Assembly: GCA_934636435.1 (NCBI GenBank)
Contig: CAKUAQ010000001.1
Location: 1-64,000, forward strand
Source of the DNA: an uncultured Eubacteriales bacterium
GTDB taxonomy: Bacteria > Bacillota > Clostridia > Oscillospirales > Acutalibacteraceae
Length of the DNA: 64,000 bases
Reading direction: 5' to 3'
Every line of letters starts with the position of its first letter. The first letter of the stretch is position 1. Both the position numbers and the translations under genes were made by a program. Below the pieces are notes generated by a model. That model made no database searches and was not told the origin of the DNA. It worked only from the letters and a program-made list of their open reading frames with translations. This document shows positions 27,281-34,446 of the stretch, one piece after another.

Positions 27281-30200
27281 ATGAAAACAAACTGCACAAA
27301 AGCGCTGTCTTTGCTTTTGACGTTGGCCTTTGTTGTGTCGGCGGTGCCTTTCTTCGGGCTGACCGCGGCGGCGGAGACCGCCGAGGTGACGCTCGACGAC
27401 GGCTCGGTATGGCTGACGGAGCTGGGCTCCAACGTGACCTTTACCCAGAACGCGCCCGGTGATTATAGCGTCACCCGGACGGATACGGCCACCGAGGGCA
27501 ACTCAAACTTTTCCCTTGTGTCCAAAACCGGCTTTGTGGCCGGGGAGGATGTCTACGGGGTAGCCGCGGATTATCGCGGCGGCTCGCCGAGCTTCGGCTT
27601 TACCGATGAGGCGGCGCTGGAGAGCGACAACCGGGTGGAAATCTACCGGGAGGAATCCGGTAACAAAACGACGCTGTGTGTGTTTGTGAACGGCACGCGG
27701 TATAACGTGTGGCAGGGCACGGCCACCCGTGCCAGCCTGTGCAGGATCGCCATCGCGGAGCAGGACGGCAGCTATTATCTGTCCTTCCGGGATAAGGTGG
27801 TGGACGGCGCCGGGCTGGCGGAGGAGGCCCAGGCGTATCTCAAGCTGGAGAACCATTTCTCCCGGGAGCTGCTGGCAAGCGGCGGGATGCTGCACTTCTT
27901 CCTGAAGTCTCCGGGGTGCACCTTCGCCCGCATCGTGAAGCTGGGGTCGGTCACCCAGACGTATTCCACCAGCGCCGGCTATACTTTTGGCGGAGACACC
28001 AATAACCCCTCCTCCTGGACATTCGCCGGGGCGATTCCGACGGTTGCGTTTGACAGCGCCAGCCGGAAATACACCTATACCGCAGCGGCGGCCGGCACCT
28101 CTGTGCGGCTGGGGCTGCCGGTGGCGCAGGTGGGCGGCGCGGCAGAGGACGCCAAGTTCAGCGCCGTGATCACCCGGGATGCCGCCCCCGGCGACAATGA
28201 GTGGCTGTCGGTGGCTTTCTCTAACGATCCGGCGTTTGCCGACGGCACGGTAGAGTCCGTCAGCACCGTGGAGATCGGCGGTACAACGCAGGTACACTTT
28301 ATCTACGGCAGAGATACCCTTACAGCGAACCACAATATGTATAACGGTGCCGGTACGAGCTTCACCTTTAGTGGCGATGAGGAGAATGTGACCACTCTGA
28401 AAATCAAGGTAGGCAATCTAAGTGATGTCGTAGTGGATTTCACCGGCAATGTGCTGAAAACGGGCAAGCCCATCTACGCCCGGTTTGACAAACCCAGCTC
28501 TAACGTGACCCGCACCTATGCCATCACGGTGCCCGCTTTCAACGACAGCGCCATCGCGGCGCGGAATGCGCTGGTGGCCTGCACCACGGAGGATGCCGTG
28601 GCGGCAAAGGCGCTGGCGGAAGCCTATCTGGCGACGGATATCGCCTTTGATGCGGCGGCGCAGGAAAAGCTTACGGCTGTGTATCAGGCGTATGAGCAGC
28701 AGGTCGGCGTGCTGGCCAAGGCCATTGACGATGCGGTGGCGGCACTGCCACCCATCGACGAGCTGCTCTGGCAGGATAAGGAAACCATTGATGCGGTGAC
28801 GGCGCAGTATGACAGCGCACCGGCAGAGGTCAAGGCGCTGGTCACCTCTGCGGCGCACATCGAGGAATACCGCACGGCGGCTGCGGCGCTGGTCGATACC
28901 GGCGTATACCGCACCGGCGACGGCACCCGCTATCGGGTGCAGCGCGATCCGGCGTACATTCAGATCGGCAGCCGGACGGGGGATAATGCGCTGACGGCGA
29001 CGATCCTCGGCGGACAGAACGATTCGAAATCGGCGCTGTCCATTGTAACGGAAAATACCTATCCCATCCTCAGCGGCCAGTATGAGATGAGCTATTATTT
29101 CGGCAATCTGGCCAATGACCAGTCCTCCACCTTCGGGCTGGCGGCGGATATGGCGGATGCTCTCGGCGACGGCAGCACCAACAATACCTTTGCCCTCGTC
29201 CGCACCGAGAGCGGCAATGTCAACACCTTCTATGTGGTGGCGGATGGCGCGGTGACACCGTGCTATGTGGCGGAGGGCACCACCCGCGCCCGAAACTGGC
29301 TTGTCGGTGTGGTTAAGGTCGGCGAAAACTACTATATGACCGTGGATGGCAAGGCCGTGACCGGCGAGGGGTATTCCGCTGCGGTGCAGGAGGCGCTCAA
29401 GCTGAATAACCACTTCAGCCGGGAGTTCCTGGAGCAGAACGGCAGCGTGCATTTCTATGTGAAATCCAAGTCGATGAACGCCGGCGCGTCGCTGCGCCCG
29501 ACGGTCAAGGTGGAAAACAATCTGATCCTCAATACCCAGAACCGGTACAGCGACCGCAACGGCGCCGGCGCTATTGCCGAATACAATATTGCCGCCGCTA
29601 CCGGTCTGACCGCCACGGAGGACGGCAATGTGTACACCTTCCAGGTGCCCTCTGCCGGTGCGGTGACGCTGGCGGAGCCGATCAATCCCGACGGCTTCCG
29701 GGTCAAGGCGTATATGCCGCCGGCTGGTGGCAATCAGGTTGTCGGCTATACGCTGTCCAACGATCCCACCTTCAGCGACGGAACCGGGGTATCCTTCGGC
29801 ATCCTGCAGTTCTCCAACGGGACGCAGGTCGTTTATGCCGGCGGGAAAGAGCTGACCGCCCGTTTCTCCGGATTCTACGGCAATTCCGTGGTGCGCACCT
29901 TGTCGCTGGTGGAGAAGGACGGGGTCTATCGGCTGCGGATTTTCACCCCCGGCAATGATCTGACGGCAAGCACGCTGGATTTCACCGCTCTCGTCGGCAA
30001 GCCGATCTATCTGAAGCTTTCCGGGGCTGCCGGTGTGGAGCCTGCTTTCACCATTACGAACCACGTGACGGATGCTCCCTATCTGACTACGCAGGCGGCG
30101 CTGGATGCGGCAACCGAGAGTTTTCTCGCCGAAGAAGCCGCTGCCGTGGCGCAGGAGCTGGATGCAGCCATCGGTGATATCTACGCCCGGCCCACGGATT

Positions 30201-30469
30201 TCTGCCTGTACAGGGATGCGGCGGCGCAGCTGCGCACCCGTATGGCGCGGTTGTCCGCCCGCCAGAGTGAGGCGGTGACCGGCAAAACACAGCTGGAGGA
30301 GATCGGAGACTATCTGGATTCCCTGCCGGAGACGGTGAATGAAGAGACGCTGACCGATTGCCGCCGGGCGCTGCTGGGTCTCACCGAGCCGACGGTCAGT
30401 TATGATTTTTGCCGGGACGGGGTGCTGGATATCCGGGATCTGGTGCGCATGAGCGAGATGGCGGAGTGA
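27281..30469 (+). CDS. large secreted modular protein with half-dockerin-like C-terminus
   Basis: About 1062 residues. Signal peptide (ALSLLLTLAFVVSAVPFFGLTAAAE), then two copies of the module also found at 2349-5966: the first ends LENHFSRELLAS, the second LNNHFSREFLEQNG. Between and after them are Ala-rich helical segments (DDAVAALPPIDELLWQDKETIDAV). The last 25 residues, SYDFCRDGVLDIRDLVRMSEM, match one half of a dockerin calcium loop (D-x-x-x-D-G-x-x-D-x-x-D), with Cys where Asn is usual. Start at 27281 follows AAAGGGG and the promoter at 27202. Probably a cell-surface or cellulosome-type sugar-binding protein; no catalytic motif seen. Confidence 0.8.
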   Translation: MKTNCTKALSLLLTLAFVVSAVPFFGLTAAAETAEVTLDDGSVWLTELGSNVTFTQNAPGDYSVTRTDTATEGNSNFSLVSKTGFVAGEDVYGVAADYRGGSPSFGFTDEAALESDNRVEIYREESGNKTTLCVFVNGTRYNVWQGTATRASLCRIAIAEQDGSYYLSFRDKVVDGAGLAEEAQAYLKLENHFSRELLASGGMLHFFLKSPGCTFARIVKLGSVTQTYSTSAGYTFGGDTNNPSSWTFAGAIPTVAFDSASRKYTYTAAAAGTSVRLGLPVAQVGGAAEDAKFSAVITRDAAPGDNEWLSVAFSNDPAFADGTVESVSTVEIGGTTQVHFIYGRDTLTANHNMYNGAGTSFTFSGDEENVTTLKIKVGNLSDVVVDFTGNVLKTGKPIYARFDKPSSNVTRTYAITVPAFNDSAIAARNALVACTTEDAVAAKALAEAYLATDIAFDAAAQEKLTAVYQAYEQQVGVLAKAIDDAVAALPPIDELLWQDKETIDAVTAQYDSAPAEVKALVTSAAHIEEYRTAAAALVDTGVYRTGDGTRYRVQRDPAYIQIGSRTGDNALTATILGGQNDSKSALSIVTENTYPILSGQYEMSYYFGNLANDQSSTFGLAADMADALGDGSTNNTFALVRTESGNVNTFYVVADGAVTPCYVAEGTTRARNWLVGVVKVGENYYMTVDGKAVTGEGYSAAVQEALKLNNHFSREFLEQNGSVHFYVKSKSMNAGASLRPTVKVENNLILNTQNRYSDRNGAGAIAEYNIAAATGLTATEDGNVYTFQVPSAGAVTLAEPINPDGFRVKAYMPPAGGNQVVGYTLSNDPTFSDGTGVSFGILQFSNGTQVVYAGGKELTARFSGFYGNSVVRTLSLVEKDGVYRLRIFTPGNDLTASTLDFTALVGKPIYLKLSGAAGVEPAFTITNHVTDAPYLTTQAALDAATESFLAEEAAAVAQELDAAIGDIYARPTDFCLYRDAAAQLRTRMARLSARQSEAVTGKTQLEEIGDYLDSLPETVNEETLTDCRRALLGLTEPTVSYDFCRDGVLDIRDLVRMSEMAE

Positions 30470-30580
30470 CGGAGGACCGTCCCTGCCGCAGGCCCTGCGC
30501 CGGATGCGGCCGCCCGTGGGATCGGACGGAATGACCGGAGCCGCTGCACGGGCACAAATGTGTAACATTCCTATAAGCCA

Positions 30581-30625
30581 AGCCCCGGAGTCGTACCCGC
30601 GAATGGGTGCGGCTCCGGGGCTTTC
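30581..30625 (+). terminator. hairpin terminator after the secreted-protein gene
   Basis: AGCCCCGGAG (30581-30590) pairs perfectly with CTCCGGGGCT (30613-30622) and the inner sequence extends the stem with wobble pairs to about 18 bp. The following T run is short (TTTCG), so it may act in both directions. Confidence 0.65.
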
Positions 30626-30667
30626 GTCGGCGAAATACACGATGCATTATTTTGAGGATAGACTGTC

Positions 30668-30985
30668 ATGAAAGAAAAAACCGATCCTCCGTTTATTTTC
30701 GGCGCGCAGCATGACACGGCGGCGTTTGAGACGTTTTTGCGGACGGTGTGTCGGGAAGCGGGGGTGGCGGATAACGGATTCCATGTGCCGAGAGGGGTGC
30801 ATATCGACCGGATTTCGGATACCTTGATCGCCGTCACGAATACGACCGAAAACCCCGTGACCATCCATTGCGGCTGCGGGGTGCGCGGGGTGCTGTACGG
30901 GGGATACAGCGAGACCGGCATGTGGACCGTTCCCGGCGCGACGGCCGAAATACTCGCGGTCGGCGGGAGTGGTGCCGATGCGTGA
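30668..30985 (+). pseudogene. orphan C-terminal fragment of a GH42-type beta-galactosidase
   Basis: This 105-residue frame matches only the very end of GH42 enzymes: the tail of the trimerisation domain (FIFGAQHDTAAFETFLRTVCREAGV) and the small C-terminal beta domain (GVHIDRISDTLIAVTNTTENPVTI). The catalytic barrel is absent. A GAGGAT site 8 bases before the ATG could still allow translation, so either a gene remnant or a reused small domain is possible; a remnant is more likely because nothing upstream of the ATG continues the family. Confidence 0.55.
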
Positions 30986-31027
30986 GGAAACCTCCGGTGG
31001 GCTCGGTCGGCATTTGCTTTTTATATC

Positions 31028-31068
31028 AAAAAACCGCGGGGGTCAGGCGCTATGCCTGACCCCCGCGG
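31028..31068 (-). terminator. strong intrinsic terminator of the amidohydrolase gene
   Basis: CCGCGGGGGTCAGGC (31034-31048), loop GCTAT, GCCTGACCCCCGCGG (31054-31068) is a perfect 15-bp stem. On the minus strand it is followed by TTTTTT, 36 bases after the stop of the gene ending at 31104. Confidence 0.9.
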
Positions 31069-31103
31069 GGCGTTATAACCGAAGAATGCCGGCAGTCGGC
31101 ATC

Positions 31104-32384
31104 TCACAGCCACTTGTCCAGCTCTGTTTCCACCTCCGGAATCCTCCGAACCTGCGGGGCGCGGAAAATTTGCTGCTGCATGATCACCATGGCCGGATGG
31201 CGCAGCGTTTGCAGGTTTTCCAGCGGATTTTCGTCCGTGACGACCATCTCCGCCTGCTTGCCCGGCTCGATGGAGCCGGTGATGGCGCCGATCCCGGCCA
31301 GGGTCGCGTTGAGCAAGGTGGCGGAATAGAGGGCAAAGCGCGGGCTGACCCCGCAGAATTTCACATAATAGCACAGCTCCCGCCACATATCGTACTGGGT
31401 CACATAGGGGCAGGCCGTATCGGTGCCCAGCCCCACGGGGATGCCCTGCTTCAGGCATTCCCTGGCGAGGGCAATGATGCCCTCAAAGACGATCTTGCCG
31501 TTCTCCTGCTGCTCATAGGTGGCGTGGGACACCTCCCGGTCAAACAGGGCAAAGGGGAGCGCCGGAGAAATCGTGGAAACCTGAAAGGCTTGGCGTTCCT
31601 TGAACAGCGTCATGATTTCTTCGGTGGGCTTTGCACCGTGCTCGATGGAATCGACGCCGTTTTCCAGCGCGACCAGTACCCCCTCCGGGCTTTCCACGTG
31701 CGCCGCCACCTTGAAACCCAGCGCATGCGCCCGGTCGCAGGCCGCCTTGACCAGTGCCGGCGGCATACGGAGCACGCCGGGCTCGCCGACCCTCTCCGCA
31801 TCCAGCACGCCGCCGGTGATCATCAGCTTGAGGATGTCCGGCTTGTCCGCCGCGATCCGATCCACATAGGCGGCGGCCTCCTCCGGCGTGGCGGCCTCAT
31901 AGGCCAGCGACCCGACCATGTGGCCGCCCTCTACGGAGATGGCCATATTGGATGCCAGAATACGCGGACCGATCCGCTTGCCGGCGCGGATGTCGTCCCG
32001 AATAGTTGTGTCGAAATCGGCGATTCCGCCCACGGTGCGGATGGTGGTGACGCCGCTGAGCAGCTGCGTCTTGGCGTAATCGGCCACCAGCTTTCGGCCG
32101 AGACTGCGGGTGACGGCATTCGAGGTGATGAGCCGCACCAGCTTCACCGGGTCGGAGGGCTTTTTCTTCGGCTTGCCGGAACCCGCCAGATGCACGTGCA
32201 GATTGATCAGCCCCGGGAGGATGTATTTCCCCTCCAGATCCACCCGCTCAAAATCGGCGGGGACGGCGGTCTCCGCCACGATATCCGTAATGACGCCGTC
32301 TTCGATGAGAATGGCTTTCTCCGTTTGCGGGATCATCGTTTCCGTTCCGTCCAGAATGATCCCGTTTGTCAATGCGCGTTTCAT
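31104..32384 (-). CDS. amidohydrolase (imidazolonepropionase / Xaa-Pro dipeptidase-like)
   Basis: 426 residues of the metal-dependent amidohydrolase superfamily. After a beta-sandwich beginning (ALTNGIILDGTETMIP) it shows the HxH metal site (LPGLINLHVHLAGSG), a probable metal-bridging lysine (DILKLMITGG), histidines at VAAHVESPEG and SIEHGAKP, and the final aspartate at GLGTDTACPYV. The C-terminus returns to the sandwich (GSIEPGKQAEMVVTDENPLENL). AAAGGAG precedes the ATG. The substrate is probably a small cyclic amide or dipeptide. It is divergent from the LysR gene, which may control it. Confidence 0.88.
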   Translation of the reverse strand: MKRALTNGIILDGTETMIPQTEKAILIEDGVITDIVAETAVPADFERVDLEGKYILPGLINLHVHLAGSGKPKKKPSDPVKLVRLITSNAVTRSLGRKLVADYAKTQLLSGVTTIRTVGGIADFDTTIRDDIRAGKRIGPRILASNMAISVEGGHMVGSLAYEAATPEEAAAYVDRIAADKPDILKLMITGGVLDAERVGEPGVLRMPPALVKAACDRAHALGFKVAAHVESPEGVLVALENGVDSIEHGAKPTEEIMTLFKERQAFQVSTISPALPFALFDREVSHATYEQQENGKIVFEGIIALARECLKQGIPVGLGTDTACPYVTQYDMWRELCYYVKFCGVSPRFALYSATLLNATLAGIGAITGSIEPGKQAEMVVTDENPLENLQTLRHPAMVIMQQQIFRAPQVRRIPEVETELDKWL

Positions 32385-32431
32385 CGGTTCTCGCTCTCCT
32401 TTTCCGTCTGTGCTTTAGGCAAAGCCGATTT

Positions 32432-32437
32432 TGTCAA
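32432..32437 (-). promoter_or_regulatory. possible -35 box of the amidohydrolase promoter
   Basis: TTGACA is present on the minus strand about 50 bases upstream of the start codon, but the expected -10 (about 17 bases on) is poor (TAAAGC or AGCACA), consistent with an activator-dependent promoter or with no promoter at all. Confidence 0.3.
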
Positions 32438-32581
32438 CCCTCCCATATTACCACATTTCGCCGTCCGTGGCAAGCGGCGGACAACGGATTTTGCCCGTCG
32501 GGCGGGGCTTTGGCTTTCCGCAGGAGCCGAAAAGTTTTCCATGCATAACGGAAACCGGATAATCCTGTGTATTTTCACTTA

Positions 32582-32611
32582 TTTACAAAGATGCGGTTCC
32601 TATGGTATAAT
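32582..32611 (+). promoter_or_regulatory. promoter of the LysR-type gene
   Basis: TTTACA (32582-32587), 18-base spacer, TATAAT (32606-32611), 55 bases before the LysR start. Confidence 0.7.
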
Positions 32612-32665
32612 GCGTATGATGCAGCCCGGTTTACGGTTTGACATTGAAAAGCGGAGGAATCGTGC

Positions 32666-33592
32666 ATGAATCTGTTGCACATGAAATATGCGCTGGTGAT
32701 CGCCAAGACCAATTCCATCAATAAGGCCGCGGAAGAGCTGTATGTGGGCGCCCCGGCGCTTTCCCGCGCCATTAAGGAGCTGGAGGCGGATCTGGGTGTC
32801 ACCCTGTTTGAGCGGAGCGCCAAGGGGATGTTTCTGACGCCGGATGGGGAGCTGTTCGTAAGCTACGCCAAAAAGGTGCTGAAGCAGATCGACGACATCG
32901 AGTCGATTTTCAAGGACGGCTCCAAGGCCAGAGAGCATTTCTCGATCTCCGCCCCGCGGGCCAGCTATATTGCCGCCGCTTTCGCCGAATTCTCCAAGCG
33001 GGTGAATTCCGATTCCGGCGCGGAACTGTTCTACAAGGAAACAAACGCCTATCGGGTGATCCATACCGTATTGAAAGAGGATTACAAGCTGGGCATCCTC
33101 CGCTACGGCGAGCAGTACGAATCCTATTATACGGCGATGATGGCCGAAAAGGGACTGGTGGGCGAGCCGGTCGCGGAGTTTTCCTACGTGCTGGTCATGA
33201 GCGAAAACAGCCCGATCGCCGCCGAGGAAACGGTCACATACGACCGGCTGGACGGCTTCACCGAAATTGCCCACGCCGATCCGTATGTGCCGTCGCTGCC
33301 CCTCGCGCAGGTGAAAAAGAATGAGCTGCCGGAGCACCGGGGCAACCGGATTTTCGTGTATGAGCGGGGCAGTCAGTTTGAGCTGCTCTCCAAGAATCCG
33401 CACACCTATATGTGGGTATCGCCTATCCCGGAGGATCTGCTGAAGCGATATAAGCTGGTGGAGCGGCCCTGTCCGGACAATACGCGCCTGTATAAGGATG
33501 TGCTCATCCACCGGGCGGAGTATAAGCTGACCGAGCTGGACAATCGGTTTATCGAGGAGCTGGTCAAGGCCAAGCGGAGGGTGTTTCCGTAA
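32666..33592 (+). CDS. LysR-family transcriptional regulator
   Basis: 308 residues with the LysR winged helix-turn-helix at about 1-60 (HMKYALVIAKTNSINKAAEELYVGAPALSRAIKELE, then LGVTLFERSAKGMFLTPDG) and an effector-binding half. GGAGG lies seven bases before the ATG. It is transcribed away from the amidohydrolase gene with 281 bases between the starts, the usual arrangement of a LysR regulator and its target. Confidence 0.93.
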   Translation: MNLLHMKYALVIAKTNSINKAAEELYVGAPALSRAIKELEADLGVTLFERSAKGMFLTPDGELFVSYAKKVLKQIDDIESIFKDGSKAREHFSISAPRASYIAAAFAEFSKRVNSDSGAELFYKETNAYRVIHTVLKEDYKLGILRYGEQYESYYTAMMAEKGLVGEPVAEFSYVLVMSENSPIAAEETVTYDRLDGFTEIAHADPYVPSLPLAQVKKNELPEHRGNRIFVYERGSQFELLSKNPHTYMWVSPIPEDLLKRYKLVERPCPDNTRLYKDVLIHRAEYKLTELDNRFIEELVKAKRRVFP

Positions 33593-33676
33593 AGACGGCT
33601 GCACCGGCCGGGCGGCTTTTATCGTGATATCGGTAATTCGGATATCGGTAAACGGTATATCGAAATAGGAAATACC

Positions 33677-33697
33677 GAATTGCCGATTCGGCAATTC
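33677..33697. repeat. perfect palindrome upstream of rex
   Basis: GAATTGCCGA, T, TCGGCAATTC is a 10-bp perfect inverted repeat. It is preceded by tandem-like copies of GATATCGGTA (about 33624 and 33641). There is no T tract, so it is not a terminator; it may be a protein-binding site or a decayed small repeat. Confidence 0.5.
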
Positions 33698-33723
33698 CCA
33701 TACCACCCCGATTCTGTTAAAAT
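33695..33723 (+). promoter_or_regulatory. probable promoter of the rex-adhE-hydrogenase operon
   Basis: TTCCCA (33695-33700), 17-base spacer, TAAAAT (33718-33723). The -10 box lies within the Rex operator, so binding of Rex would block transcription. Confidence 0.5.
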
Positions 33724-33731
33724 ATTAACAA
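33714..33731 (+). promoter_or_regulatory. Rex operator (NADH/NAD-responsive)
   Basis: CTGTTAAAATATTAACAA matches the established Rex consensus TTGTTAANNNNTTAACAA at all defined positions except the first. It lies just upstream of rex itself, implying autoregulation and redox control of the operon that follows. Confidence 0.9.
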
Positions 33732-33742
33732 GCAGATGGGAG

Positions 33743-34375
33743 GTGGCGACAACGGAAAGCTGCGGAATATCGAAGGCGACACTCGGCCGGGTCCCCCAGT
33801 ATCTGGAGTATGTGGATTCCCTGCCACAGGACGTTGAACACATTTCCGCAACCAGGATCGCAACGGAGCTGGGTCTCGGCGAGGTGCAGGTGCGCAAGGA
33901 TCTGGCCGCCCTGTGTAAGAAGGGCAGACCCCGGATCGGATACGACCGCACGGAGCTGAGGAACAGCCTGCGGGATTTTCTGACCGCGCAGAACGACGCT
34001 GCGGTGATCGTCGGCGCCGGAAAGCTCGGCAAGGCTCTGTTGGAATACAGTGGATTTGACATCTACGGTATCCGGATGGCCGCTGCGTTCGATACCAATG
34101 TGACCGATGAGACGGAGCTTCCTTCCGGGAAGCGCATTCTGCCCATCGGGATGCTGGAGCCCTTTTGCCGGGCGCACCGTGTCCGCATCGGCGTGATCAC
34201 CACACCGGCTGCGTCGGCCCAGACCACGCTGAATCGGCTGTGCGCCTGCGGCATCCGGCGGATCTGGTGCTTTGCGCCGTGCCGTCTGTATACGCCGGCA
34301 GACACGATCGTACAGTATGAGGATCTGGCCCTGTCTCTGGCGCATCTGGGGCAATGCGGCGCAAAGCGTGCCTGA
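33743..34375 (+). CDS. rex: redox-sensing transcriptional repressor Rex
   Basis: About 210 residues. N-terminal winged helix typical of Rex (ISKATLGRVPQYLEYV, ISATRIATELGLGEVQVRKDL), then a Rossmann NAD(H) domain with VIVGAGKLGKALLEY near 88 and a C-terminal swap helix. Rex senses the NADH/NAD ratio and represses fermentation genes when NAD is high. The start is uncertain: an upstream in-frame ATG at 33680 lies before the operator and is unlikely; GTG at 33743 is the only common start codon after the operator but overlaps the purine-rich GGGAGG. Followed after 65 bases by adhE with no promoter seen. Confidence 0.92.
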   Translation: MATTESCGISKATLGRVPQYLEYVDSLPQDVEHISATRIATELGLGEVQVRKDLAALCKKGRPRIGYDRTELRNSLRDFLTAQNDAAVIVGAGKLGKALLEYSGFDIYGIRMAAAFDTNVTDETELPSGKRILPIGMLEPFCRAHRVRIGVITTPAASAQTTLNRLCACGIRRIWCFAPCRLYTPADTIVQYEDLALSLAHLGQCGAKRA

Positions 34376-34446
34376 CCGCATGACCCCGGTTCCCCCCGAC
34401 CGTAAGACCAAACAAGACCAAAAACCAAAACGGAGGTAGTATGTTC

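Noticed and set aside
30969..32669. Open frame of about 560 codons on the plus strand opposite the amidohydrolase
   Set aside because: It starts inside the GH42 remnant, crosses the minus-strand terminator and contains only His/Gly/Arg-rich low-information sequence; the amidohydrolase on the other strand has all its metal-site motifs.
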